The translations under genes and the position numbers were made by a program. Positions 1-9,619 of a DNA stretch of 40,968 bases are shown piece by piece. The notes beneath the pieces are model-generated. The model was not told the origin of the DNA, searched no databases, and was given only the letters and a program-made list of their open reading frames with translations. The stretch comes from Mansonella perstans. Its lineage: Eukaryota; Nematoda; Chromadorea; Rhabditida; Onchocercidae. Position 1 is the stretch's first letter. Each line of letters starts with the position of its first letter. The stretch covers positions 320,001 through 360,968 of the forward strand of contig JBAMDO010000022.1 of assembly GCA_037074765.1 (NCBI GenBank), written 5' to 3'.

Positions 1-132
1 ATAGATAATAATGCAAAAAGATTTCTTTTTAGAAGAAATGTTTAATCAAAATGCTTTTACAGTTCAACCACTCACCACACTTACATACATCTTCCTTCAA
101 CTAATCAATTTTAATTGAACTATCTTATCAAT

Positions 133-224
133 ATAATTAAATATCAACCTTATAATTAAATATTAACCTTATAAATAAATATCAATCTTATCATTAAATA
201 TCAATCTTATAATTAAATGATCAC
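133..224. repeat. 19-base tandem repeat, about 4 copies plus partial (copy A)
   Basis: A 19-base unit, ataattaaatatcaacctt with small variants, repeats head to tail from 133. The array ends in a partial unit leading into gatcac. The same array in copy B (11254-11402) has about seven full units, so copy number differs between the two duplicates. Confidence 0.85.
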
Positions 225-298
225 AGTTAACTTCATTATTTCCTATCATATTTAGATTTATTTACCTTGCTTTGGATTGAAGGAGAATAAATATTGAT

Positions 299-815
299 TC
301 ACCTATGGAAAACACGAAGTGATTGTTGGTCATTTTTTAAATCAATTTGAAAACATTAATTTTGAAAAATATATTGTTCCTGTTGTTGTTGTTGTTTTTG
401 TTGCTGTTGTTGTTATTGTTGCTGTTGCTGATACCACTGAAATATCGTCGTCAAATGGTCGCTGCTGAAAGCTTTCCGATATTACTGTCATCTTTGAATT
501 TGTTTCACCAACACGACGCGCTCGACCAATCATACCACTGCATTGCCATGATGGCATAGAAAGTTTTTGTTGTTGTTGTCGCAGATTACCAGAACATTTA
601 TCTCGTCCTATCGTTGATGATGACAAATAATAACTATTATTTTGTTTCAAATTATCCAATGAATTTCTATTGCTATGAGAAGCAGAAGAAGAGCTGGACA
701 TAGAATAACTACCACCATTATCTGGATGATTCCATGATGTATTATCAATTGGTACCGCATATATCCTTGTTACAGCTACACCAATATTAGCATAATGTAC
801 ATCATCAATTTTCCC
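299..815 (-). pseudogene. Copy A of the WH2 gene's terminal exon (frameshifted)
   Basis: This is the duplicate of the terminal exon at 12727-13242. The splice acceptor (ATATTTGCAG before GGGAAAATTG) is conserved, and the first ~130 codons still align: GKIDDVHYANIGVAV..., a Ser-rich stretch, then SKMTVISESFQQR. Just before the poly-Gln tract, about five bases present in B are missing, so the CAG/CAA run is read as Ala/Thr/Thr repeats and ends at a different stop. An upstream two-codon difference (Ile-Val absent) keeps the frame. The stop used in B would lie at 299-301. Confidence 0.8.
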
Positions 816-1297
816 CTGCAAATATATTTCCGTCCTTTTTTTCGTTTTGTTTTATTTAAATTTTTGTTTTTTTACATTAGTAATAATCACACAAAAATTT
901 AATTAATTAAAGAGATAAAAAAAGGGAAAATATTTTCATATTGATATCAATTGCAAACGACACAAAAATTAAATTATAATGAATAAATTTAAATTCAAAT
1001 TTAATTTATTGGCATAATAATTTGTTCCTTTCCTAAATTTTTCCTTTCATTTCCCTGTGTTGTAATTGTAGTTAATATTGAGATAGCTGGAAATATTTAA
1101 ATCTAATACATAAATTTAATAATTAAATACTTCAATCAAAAAAAAAAAAAAGAATAGAAACTACGGATCAGTAAAAAAGAAACAAACTTCATGCAATGGA
1201 AAAAAATTAAAAAGACATAAAAATTAAAGTATAAAGATATACACATACATACATACATACATACATACATACATACATACATACATACATACATACA

Positions 1298-1331
<34 letters not shown>

Positions 1332-2137
1332 CATACATACATACATACATACATACATACATACATACATACATACATACAGACGTACATACATACATAC
1401 ATACACACTTGCATACATACACACATTAATAAAATTAGCGTTTTTTATAAAAACTTTTCCATGTCTATTTTTTACATTTCACACAAAAATTCACTGCTGC
1501 GTAATTTTAAATGCACAAGAAAAAAATGAAATAATTAATTAATATCAGTGTTAATTTCAATTATTCAATTCAAACATATCCGAATGATTGCATAAATAAT
1601 TTAATTCATGCAAATTGTTCATTTTGAATTATATTACAAAATTTAATATAACTAATTTCAATTTATTTCATAATTGAATACATTTAATCAAACCAATTCA
1701 ACTTAATCCTTTATTTTAACTACCGTATCATCCTATTGCTATTGAAAATAGTGAGAATGAATCAAATTTAGGAAATAATTAAGCTTACTTTTTTTCTAAC
1801 AAATTTTAATTAATGAAATAAACAAGTATATCACAGTAATGTGTTAGCAATATCAATATTATGCACTTTCAAATGAGTTATCAAAAGTTATTTTAATGCC
1901 CTTCTTGTTAACGAAAATCATTAGCTTAAATTTTTAATGACAATCGTTACTAATTAAATCGACTGTTTATATTGTTAGGAATGAATTTCTCGGAAAAATT
2001 AACCTATTTGTTAGCTTGTCAAATTATTCTTATTCAATACAGATTAAAAAAGAGATTATCAATGATAAACTTAGAAGACAAATATTTCAAAACATTGCAA
2101 AAAAAATCTCAGATGCAAATATGCATTCACTTACTTA
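816..2137. other. Copy A intron equivalent
   Basis: This matches the intron of the WH2 gene (13243-14530 in copy B). It includes the CATA microsatellite and otherwise AT-rich unique sequence. Predicted frames here are shadows of low-complexity DNA. I see no other gene. Confidence 0.8.
1243..1405. repeat. (ACAT)n microsatellite, copy A
   Basis: A nearly pure ACAT/CATA tetranucleotide run of about 160 bases, interrupted once by acatatatacat and bordered by a cagacgtacat variant. It lies in the duplicated intron. The equivalent array in copy B is clearly shorter (about 100 bases). The run is open in several minus-strand frames as Met-Tyr-Val-Cys repeats, which is an artefact. Confidence 0.95.
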
Positions 2138-3034
2138 TCCTGGTTTTCGTCGTACCTTTGAATCTTTCATTGCTGATTTCTTCTTCACAGCACTTTTAGT
2201 AGTTGAAGTTTTTTGTTCCATCGGCAGCACTATTTTCTCCTCCTTAGCAACTTTCCCTTCCTTCTTTTGGCACCAAACAGGCTGAGAAGCTTTATTAGAA
2301 TCATCATCGGTAGAAAATTTACGAACCATTCGTCGAATACTACTTTCATTGCTAACAATTGGCATCTGCTTATGCTCATCGGATGCTTGTTCTGCAGCAA
2401 CATCAGTAAAAAGTTTCCTTGTCCGAGAGACACTAGATTCATAATTGTCAACCTCGTCATCTAATTTTGCAGATTTATTCAAATTTCGCACAGGACGATG
2501 TGATGTCTCTCATTCAGCATCACCAAACAATTTAATCCGATCACGGGCTAAACCGACAGGAATTTCAGCTTCAATTTGTTTGCGAGTTGGTATTGGTGAC
2601 GAATAGCATTCGTTAGCTTGCTAGTGCTTTACTGGCAATTTCAATGCTACCGTTTCAAGATCATACTCCTGGTTAGCATCATCACCGCGATCTATCGGTT
2701 GATTACCGCCAAGTTTCAATAATGCAGGATTTGTGATCGGTTTCACCACTTTATTCTGCTGCATCTGGCAGGTAGTGTTGGAAAAGATGTAACGTCAAGA
2801 TGTGTCGTTGAATTTGATAATACGCATGCTTCTGGAACGGAGATACTGTACGCTCAAATCATTACGCACAGTTCCGACACTGATCGGAGCACTTCGATCA
2901 TTGGTTGCAGTTTTGCGCAATTGTACATTACCATGACTTTCGTTAAGCAATTTATCATGGTCAGAATTGGTGCTACAACCAAGCTGGAGGTAGTGGTGCT
3001 TTTGGAGATGATGGTGCTAGTGATGGCACCGGTA
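2138..3034 (-). pseudogene. Copy A of the WH2 exon, internally deleted, with stops
   Basis: This is a broken duplicate of 15786-17345 of the WH2 gene. An open stretch near 2135-2491 still resembles the tail, for example KLFTDVAA and SIRRMVRKFST. It carries a three-codon Glu-Gln-Ala insertion (near 2390-2400) that is absent from B. Compared with B, a CGA codon has become TGA (near 2510) and one CAG of a Gln triplet has become TAG (near 2620). A ~630-base deletion near 2686 removes WH2 number 4 and its flanks. Single bases are missing near 2840-2850. The most N-terminal WH2 and all sequence upstream of it are absent. It cannot encode the protein. Confidence 0.85.
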
Positions 3035-3240
3035 GGTGTATACCTCATAAATGATATATGGTGATGCATACCTCATGAGTTTTTGCTAAAGCGTAAAATA
3101 GAACATTAATACACCTAAAAAATGCATTACTTACCAATATTGTGCTGGTATTGTAATTTCCTTATGATGTGTTAGAGTAACAAGACATTAGATTGAAAAT
3201 CTGCAATTCGATACCATTGCGATTTGAAAATAAAAATAAA

Positions 3241-3479
3241 CTAGTTCACACAACTGTCTGCATCCCCAACCACTTTCGCTTCAAAATCATTATGAAATTC
3301 AAAGCCAACATCTGGCTCATGCATTTCTTCAGTAATAAATCCATTCAATCCTTGCTCGAATTCAAAAAAGTTGTGAATTTTGTCACCGTCTACCATCAAT
3401 ACTTGCGCCCATCATCAGCATTTTCATCAGGCATTACCCAAAATTCCGCTTCTTCGCCCGCGTTGAAGCGCGGACCCAA
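3241..3479 (-). pseudogene. C-terminal exon of the RBR remnant
   Basis: A strong acceptor (TTATCCTTTCAG) precedes a frame beginning LGPRFNAGEEAEFWVMPDEN. After the following Ala-Asp-Asp-Gly-Arg-Lys the frame hits TGA. One frame over, a clean 52-codon stretch starting MVDGDKIHNFFEF runs through EEMHEPDVGFEFHNDFEAK to a TAG at 3241-3243. The two parts look like one acidic C-terminal tail separated by a single-base shift near 3405. It sits directly downstream of the RING2 remnant on the same strand. The exon boundary is inferred. Confidence 0.55.
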
Positions 3480-3859
3480 CTGAAAGGATAAGAATTATAG
3501 CTGCTCTTAATTCGTTGGGCGTATGTAACCTGTCATCAATTATTTCTGTCAAATTATCTAACGAATATTTCGAAATAACAGACATAAATATACATTTTGG
3601 TCAAGACGAATCCCTCCAAAAAATAACACTACACAGAATTAGTTCTTGAAGAATCCACCAGTTGGTCCGAATGTTGTCTCTCAATAAATTCATGATTAAA
3701 CGGACCATTCATGCACATTGTGCTCCAGATCCATATGAGCATAAATCTCGCTATCTTCTGCAGCCTATAACATCTGGAATATATAGAGAGAATCAAATAA
3801 AGAACAAAATGTATTCTTGAACAATAAACGCATATACGCATGTGGTAAATCACAGAAAA

Positions 3860-3950
3860 CATCCAAATCCAGCAAAAGTGTTGTTTGCAACGCGAACACT
3901 GCATGCGATTGCATTCCCCCAATTTTTCAATAACGATTTGTATTTGTCGT
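3860..3950 (-). pseudogene. RING2 (Rcat) remnant of the RBR ligase
   Basis: The translation reads IEKLGECNRMQCSRCKQHFC followed by Trp-Ile-Trp. This matches the RING2 core, in which Gly-x-Cys-Asn-x-Met carries the catalytic cysteine, followed by Cys-x2-Cys and Phe-Cys-Trp-x-Cys. The cysteine in GECNRM would be the catalytic one. The preceding Cys-x2-Cys pair expected a few residues upstream is replaced by Arg/Gln/Ile, and the last Cys of FCWxC is Trp. After that, the frame loses similarity to the family. This is a strong sign of decay. Confidence 0.6.
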
Positions 3951-4103
3951 CTTCTTCGATCCTCTCTGAATTGATATATCATAGATGGCTACAGGAATCG
4001 TTCTCAGCGCTGCATTATGAAAGTTTCGAAGTTAAATTTGAGATGAAGTCATTTTTTTTGTTTACATTAACGAATGATTTGCAATGCAAATTTACTGATG
4101 GAT

Positions 4104-4284
4104 AATGGACAATACAGTTATCAGAGAACACAAAAGGTTAGTAGCCTTGGTTATTGAGGGATTGTACTGAGATGGACCGAACAACAAATTTGATTGAGTT
4201 GAATCTAACTGAGTTGAATCTTGTTCGAACCTCTTACACAAAGTTTGCCACAATTCAACGGTCTCACGACGATCTCAAACATTT
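4104..4284 (-). other. Exon-like open stretch between IBR and RING2 remnants
   Basis: This minus-strand frame starts DRRETVELWQTLCKRFEQDS, continues with a Ser/Thr/Gln-rich section and ends at a possible donor (CA|GTAAAT). The amino-acid mix looks coding, but I recognise no domain. It could be a linker exon of the RBR remnant, although IBR-to-RING2 linkers are usually shorter, or it could be chance. Confidence 0.25.
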
Positions 4285-4585
4285 AAGTTAACCAGAGGTG
4301 CTTACCACGTTAAATTTTTAAGAATCATTTACAACGTGCCGACGACATCGCATATTATACTTGACATCTTTATAATTTGCCGACGAATTGACATATATAA
4401 TAACTTATACTAAAGATTATTTTACTAGTCCATATCCACAACAGTATACTGATTGACCTCTCTATGCATAAACAACTATTTAAATAAGATGCCATTTCTA
4501 TACTACCATTTTTCTATCTTTGTAAATTTACTTCAGTTGGGCGAAGACATTTTCAAAACAATTTGGTTATCTTGATAATTTCTAT

Positions 4586-4753
4586 GTTATGAATTATTTC
4601 GGATCTCGTAATATCAAGCATGGTCAACAAATGCTTCACATAAATGCATACAGAACGATTATTTCACAAGATTTCTCCTGCAAGACATCACAATACTAGA
4701 AGAATGCAATGGTCAGGCGATAGTCCAAAAGCTCCGCAATGAGAAAGATTGAG
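4586..4753 (+). other. Coding-like fragment, plus strand
   Basis: A plus-strand frame reads MNYFGSRNIKHGQQMLHINA and onwards to Phe-Ser. With a one-base shift it continues as LQDITILEECNGQAIVQKLR to a TGA. Composition and continuity across one shift suggest an old coding fragment in an RBR intron. I do not recognise the family. Confidence 0.2.
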
Positions 4754-5002
4754 CATTTGTCTCTAAAAAGAAGCTCATCGTAAGCTGTTAGCTGCAAGGT
4801 TTTATTTAATTAATCACCGTTCATCACATTGTTGCAAATGCTACTGTTTTTTCCCATTCTGTTAATGTTCCATTTCCAGCTAAGTTTCTTTGCCATACTT
4901 TTAACATGCTTAATATCCCGAAGTCATATTTTCACTCTAAACTGATAAGTAATATCCATAAAATCCACAAAATCAGAGTGAACAAAGCAAAATGAAACTT
5001 AC

Positions 5003-5128
5003 CGTATCCATTTCCTCACTGATTCATCTGCATTAATTCTTAGTCTTTGCGTATTCCTCACATGCCATTGACTCGTGTTCCTCATTTCCGCATTTAGGGC
5101 ATTGTATACGAGCACACAATCTTACATG
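5003..5128 (-). pseudogene. Second half of the IBR domain, with one-base frameshift
   Basis: The frame reads LCARIQCPKCGNEEHESMAC then Glu-Glu-Tyr-Ala-Lys-Thr-Lys, the typical C-x2-C...H-E-x-M-x-C-E-E-Y ending of an IBR. The next codons are Asn then TAA. Shifted by one base, the frame resumes as INADESVRKWIR and ends at a perfect donor (ATACG|GTAAGT, exon end 5003). The family expects exactly such a continuation, so one base has been gained or lost near 5047. The 5' boundary is uncertain because no good acceptor is visible. Confidence 0.6.
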
Positions 5129-5214
5129 GACTCAATGGGGATAAATGTTAAAATAATTTAAAAAGTTTGTAAAGGCATAACAGTTTGTCACAAAAAGTAT
5201 GTTAATAGCTAACA

Positions 5215-5451
5215 TAGTGCAATCCTCGACAATCAGGAATCAGGCAGTGCTTATAGAGATCTCCGTGACGTTCAATGAAACAAGCTAGAGAAGCGTCTGA
5301 TAATGACTGCAACTTCTGAAGATCTTCATCCTTATTGCGAACTAAGTCTCTAAGCACAAAAACTTCCAAATCTAACCATGTAGATGGTTTCTCACAAGCA
5401 ACGCAAACAATCGGAAAGTTAAAAAGGAAACGTTTCAATTGATGTTTTCAG
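5215..5451 (-). pseudogene. IBR exon (first half) with a 13-base insertion
   Basis: An acceptor (ATATTTCAG) opens the exon in phase with the RING1 exon. It reads LKTSIETFP, then a TAA. Removing 13 bases that look like a local duplication of TTTCC-type sequence (about 5412-5424) would restore FPIVCVACEKP, which supplies the last two RING1 cysteines. The frame continues through LACFIERHGDLYKHCLIPDC and RGLHYV, matching an IBR start. No good donor is visible near 5215. Confidence 0.6.
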
Positions 5452-5796
5452 CTGAAATATTTGAGCATATAAAAACACAGTAAACGAGATGCAGAAATCT
5501 TTAACAGGAAACCTATGCAATGATAATAAATGAAGATTCAAAATATTCCTAATAACAATAATTATCACGCTTGATGAATATAATAATCTTGACAATAATC
5601 GTTATTATAAGCAGAAAATTATGAAAACACGACGAAATATTCAAAATACTAAATAACGATACTCTACTGTTATTTTTCGCAATTAAGACCGAAAAAACAT
5701 GGGATGAAGAATTAACTTAGGGCGATGAAGAATTAACTTGAAGAATTAAATTAACTTATGAAGAATTAACTTTAAAATATTCCAAAAATAGTTTAC

Positions 5797-5966
5797 CTGA
5801 ATATTTAAACACGACTTGCAAGCATAATGCCCACACGTCTCCAGATAATAATTCTCCAAATTTGCAGCACAAAGGCAAACGACACATTCTGGTACGTCGA
5901 TTCCATTGAAATAGTTTGCGATGAATTTCTCGACTAAATGCTGTCGGAAATGGAACGCAACATTTT
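5797..5966 (-). pseudogene. RING1 exon of the RBR remnant
   Basis: The exon is bounded by TTCTGTCATTTCAG (acceptor) and TCAG|GTAAAC (donor). It encodes ENVAFHFRQHLVEKFIANYF, then PECVVCLCAANLENYYLETC and GHYACKSCLNIQ. The C-x2-C, C-x-H-x2-C-x2-C order is a RING finger. The final pair falls in the next exon, as is usual for RING1. This exon itself is intact. Confidence 0.7.
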
Positions 5967-6737
5967 CTGAAATGACAGAACGACAATAGGCCAATTACCG
6001 GCATGCGAAACTATATTAAAAAAAAAAAAATCAGTTTTTATTTATACTATAACATTTTATACTATAACAAACAGATTTTCACAACAGATTTTCACAACAT
6101 TTTCACATGATGAGTTCTTTCTTAGAACAAGAGATTTGCTATCCAATTCAAGTAAATTGGATTTTCGTGGAAGAGATCAAAAATACAAAATTAAAAACTA
6201 ATTTACTCTCAAACTTGATAGTTTCATGAAAGTGAATATATTAACATTTTAAATTTCTAGATTCAAACAATTCTGCTCACTGTATAAAAAGTTTCTTTTG
6301 TGAGCATATGAATTTTTCAAACTAACTAAAAGCTCTTGAAATTGGGCTTCTTTGCCAATGAATAATTTCATGTCTGGTAATGTTAGCACTTAAATGTAGA
6401 TCATAATGCTTCTCCAGCAAATAAAGATCATAATTATTTTACACGAAAAGAGCTTTCAGTGTTCCTGGTTGATAAGTCGGTGTTTGAAAAATCAAAATCT
6501 GAATAATGTTTGCATTCAACCTATATAATCAAAATCAGAAAGGAAAGGAATAAGTTATCAAATGCAACAATTTGGAGAACTATAACAGTTGATAGTCATT
6601 TGCACGAAATCCCACACGAACAATCATTTCCAGAGACCAGTATTTCAATTTTAACTTCTGTAATACTGTTCTCTTGCAGATCATAAAAGATATTTAGACG
6701 AAACAAGAAAAAGTAAAAAAAGTTAAAAATTAATTAC

Positions 6738-6815
6738 CATTCTTGTAAGAAATGCTTGATTTCTATTTTAGTTTTTTTGACATTCAAAATACTTCCTTGG
6801 ATCTTCGCTTTCATC
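6738..6815 (-). pseudogene. Exon-like fragment upstream of RING1
   Basis: The minus-strand frame MKAKIQGSILNVKKTKIEIK then HFLQEW ends at a possible donor (GAATG|GTAATT). It lies between the 7191 exon and RING1 and is probably part of the same gene. No domain recognised. A further open stretch at about 6475-6315 (LYLLEKHYDLHLSANITRHE and on to RAFS, with one in-frame TAA near its start) looks similar in character. Confidence 0.35.
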
Positions 6816-7078
6816 TTATAAGACGATAAGTTCGTAAGAACAACATAAATCGTGCAGAAAATACCGACCAATTCTAAAAGATTATAGTAAAGGAAACTTC
6901 AAAATTTTCTATGACGGAACTGATCAAAATATCACGTTTTCCTAACAGTTCATATCAAAATGCATGTTATTCAAAACTTGTGCTGATGTAAAATGTTTCG
7001 GATAGCACTCCGATTTCAAGAAATTACGTCAACATTACTTTTTAGTTCAGTGAAGACAAATATACGGTAGTTACTTTG

Positions 7079-7191
7079 CAAGCAGTCGATACATGGTAAT
7101 TCAATGTCGTCAATTTCCTCTCCATCTCTACATTTAATCGTATATCCGTTGATTACTTTGTCAGTGGCAGCTTTAACTTCGTTTATGGGAA
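7079..7191 (-). pseudogene. Exon-like fragment of the RBR remnant
   Basis: A good acceptor (TTTATTTATTTCAG) opens a frame VPINEVKAATDKVINGYTIK, continuing with Asp/Glu-rich residues to LPCIDCLQ and a possible GTAAC donor. Composition is clearly coding-like. I assign it to the RBR gene only by strand, spacing and order. Confidence 0.4.
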
Positions 7192-7624
7192 CTGAAATAA
7201 ATAAATTTTCGCATGCAGCGCAATTTTCCACAAGTAAATACTTATCTCAGATAAATGCCGTCAAAACACTAGAAAAATTAGAAAAATATTTGTTAAACCA
7301 ATCTCACTTTATTTAATGAAAAAATAATTTCATGATACTGCATTACTTTTCACTTTACAGTGTGCTGTAACATATATTTTAAGATGCGCAGTTTCGAAAT
7401 TTTTTTAAAACTAAATAAATTTTGCTAAAGAATTGTAACCATAAAAGTGTAATCCGTGTAAAAATACAACAATAAAGCACAAACATAAGTATTTTCATAG
7501 ATTAATAATATAGCACAAATCGACTTATTTCTGCAGTGTGTTTTTTCTCATTTGATATATTTAAATGTCAAATAAAACATAAATATTGCGCTAACAACCA
7601 ATGAACAATTTCATGGATTTCATA

Positions 7625-7746
7625 TTATTCGTCTACGCTATTGGAGAAATTGATTTTGGATGCACCTTTTGATTGTATTATCTGTTTTGTGGAGAAAGTA
7701 AATGTGTTGGCAACAAGCTCATTTGCTGCTCGTTCAGCCTTTTTTC
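7625..7746 (-). pseudogene. Exon-like fragment, minus strand
   Basis: An acceptor-like ATATGCAG precedes KKAERAANELVANTFTFSTK, then QIIQSKGASKINFSNSVDE and a TAA at 7625-7627. It looks coding. It may be a C-terminal end of an older upstream gene or a broken exon of the RBR gene. No recognised domain. Confidence 0.35.
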
Positions 7747-8089
7747 CTGCATATGAGGAAATTTATTGGATTTTTCAAGTTTGCATCCGCGCTCGCTTGA
7801 AATGTTTACTATAAAACACTGCCAATGAATAAGTCAAGATAAAGCATTTTTAATATAGTGAATTTTGAATATAATCAGTATAAATGAATTTTTCTTTTTT
7901 TCCTCAGGCAAGTGTTTAAGTTAAATAATTTTTGAATTTTGCAGAAATTATAATGGTACTTAATACTAACAATATAAGTTAAGATAAAGCACTAATACTA
8001 ACAACTATCAGCAAAACTCTGCTCTGCATTACCTTTTTTTTGGATTACTGGGGGATAAGTAAATGGATACTTATCACTGGTATTGATAG

Positions 8090-8209
8090 GATAGGATGCT
8101 TGTGATCAAAAGTGATAGAGTATTTGCGAACAAACACTGTCCATGAACTTGTTTCATCTGTGTTTCCTGCATTATACTCCAAATCTGTCTGTTCTTTTTT
8201 GTTCGGCTA
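8090..8209 (-). pseudogene. Exon-like fragment, minus strand
   Basis: The frame reads KKEQTDLEYNAGNTDETSSW then TVFVRKYSITFDHKHP after a TTTAG acceptor. The Asp/Glu/Thr-rich, non-repetitive composition stands out from the surrounding DNA. No family is recognised. It is probably an upstream exon of the same minus-strand gene. Confidence 0.35.
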
Positions 8210-8369
8210 AATATTACCATATGTTTATTTTATTATATCATTTATCAATTTCATTTCTCCAACTATGGATTAAGTCCTTGTGATCATGAACATAGTGATA
8301 AAATTCATTAATGAAGATTCCCCGTTTTTTAAAAGAAATTGTACTTTCCATATTTTTCAGATATTTTAC

Positions 8370-8510
8370 CATTTTCGCATAATATCGGACATTTTGAATA
8401 CTATAGAGCCAATAATAGCATTTTTCAAATGAATTTTGTTTATTTTATTTGTCAAGTAAATTTCATGTAATCCATTTTCTTCTCCTTCTTCTCTCACTTT
8501 CGTGAAATAA
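8370..8510 (-). pseudogene. Exon-like fragment with good splice sites, minus strand
   Basis: It is bounded by an AAATCAG acceptor and an AAATG|GTAAAA donor, giving 141 bases without a stop. The frame reads FTKVREEGEENGLHEIYLTN and on to GSIVFKMSDIMRK. This is one of the cleanest exon candidates upstream of the RBR domains. Another short candidate follows to the right at about 8640-8577 (FVVEKYQSIFPNSYISIQ before GTATAAG). Whether they belong to the RBR gene is unproven. Confidence 0.4.
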
Positions 8511-9142
8511 CTGATTTTAAAAATTTGATAAAAGAATCAAAACATTGAAAATCATACGCTCTTTTTCTTATACAGTCTGTATGGAAATGTATGAATTAGG
8601 AAAGATACTTTGATACTTTTCAACAACAAACTGCCCAAATTGTAATGCACTTTTAATTGATCCAATTTTTTGATCTGGAATAGACTAGGTTAGATCAGAT
8701 TAGAATATAAAATTTTTTGCCAATTTTCTGACAATAAAATTGCCAATAAAGAATAATACAATAAAGAGTAATTTTTGGTTCGTAGCACATTAAAGAGTAA
8801 TACATCCCGTAAAAATTGTGTCTCAACAAAACTATCCCACCAATATGAATTGTTAGCTCATTAATAATAATAAATATGATAATATAATGAAAGTAGACGA
8901 AAAAAATTGCACTGGCAATTTGTAAATTTTCTGAATTTACATATTTGAATGGAATGTTGTAAAAAAACTTTAATTTGAAAATTGTTGTTTAATCATTTAA
9001 ATTTTGTTTAATTTACTATTTTTAGTCGTCTTTAAGAATTTAAAATGAATGAAGAGTAGTAATATATGATAACATCGATGCGCATTAAATGTTTTCAAAG
9101 GTTACAGAAAAAAAATATAATCGAAGAACACAATAAATTTGA

Positions 9143-9391
9143 TTGAGCCGACACTTTTTTGAAAAGATATATCAAATCATGCCAGATATTTTAGAACTGG
9201 AATATAGCTATTATCGTATGCTATCTTCTGCTAGCTTGGCTTTTGCAACTGCACTTGGTCACATGAAACTTTCAAGCCAAAATTTGCCCAGTAATCAACA
9301 TAATACACATAGTGAAATGTTCTATGTTTGCAGCGAAACAATAACTTATAATAAAAACTTCAGAATTTTTAAATTAAAATTGAAATTGTAG
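9143..9391 (+). other. Coding-like fragment, weak cyclin C-terminal resemblance
   Basis: A plus-strand frame contains PDILELEYSYYRMLSSASLA followed by FATALGHMK. The Leu-Glu-Leu-x2-x-x-Tyr...Ser-x2-Ala-x-Ala pattern recalls the first helices of a B-type cyclin C-terminal fold. Nothing on either side extends the match. This may be a relic or chance. Confidence 0.15.
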
Positions 9392-9619
9392 CTAATTAAG
9401 TTTAGTGGAACAATTTTAATTAATGATGAATTCACTTGTAAAGAACGGCTCATTTAAACTTTGATATATTTCAGTTTGATTTCTTTTTTCCGCTTTCATC
9501 TCCTCAACTAAATCACTTCCTTCCGTTTTATTTACTCATAATTTATTTATACATTCCTTCCATCCTCCTTATCGTATTTATCATAGATTTCCTGATAACA
9601 TCAATAGATCAGGAGATCA

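Larger units (their letters stand above)
1..3034. repeat. Segmental duplication, copy A (decayed)
   Basis: This stretch is a direct-orientation copy of part of 11126-17345 (copy B). By eye the aligned parts differ only at scattered bases. Copy A starts at or before base 1. It matches B from about 11126, then jumps from about 265 to B about 12700. It matches the terminal exon and intron of the WH2 gene, jumps near 2145 from B about 14530 to B about 15786, jumps again near 2686 from B about 16321 to B about 16952, and ends near 3034, matching B about 17345. Relative to B it therefore lacks about 1.25 kb, 1.25 kb, 0.63 kb and a further ~40 bases. Because B keeps the open reading frame, the gaps within the gene are deletions in A. 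The first gap could instead be an insertion in B. Confidence 0.9.
3241..8510 (-). pseudogene. Decayed RBR (RING1-IBR-RING2) E3 ubiquitin ligase gene
   Basis: On the minus strand, recognisable fragments occur in the family order: RING1 (5966-5797), IBR (5451-5215 and about 5128-5003), RING2/Rcat (about 3950-3860) and an acidic C-terminal exon (3479-3241). Coding-like exons lie upstream (7191-7079, about 6815-6738, 7746-7625, about 8209-8090, 8510-8370). RBR ligases take ubiquitin from an E2 onto a RING2 cysteine before transfer to substrate. The RING1 and IBR cysteine/histidine patterns are convincing. Against function: a 13-base insertion shifts frame in the IBR exon, one base shifts frame near 5047, another shifts frame near 3405, and the first two RING2 cysteines are not found. 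Sequence around the SLACFIERHG and CLIPDCRGLHY motifs recalls RBR proteins of the DEAH11/12 type, but I see no helicase motifs. A fast-evolving or mis-assembled live gene remains possible. Confidence 0.65.

Noticed and set aside
1136..1426. Three overlapping minus-strand frames of Met-Tyr-Val-Cys repeats
   Set aside because: They are translations of the ACAT microsatellite, open in several frames for trivial reasons, and lie in the copy of an intron.
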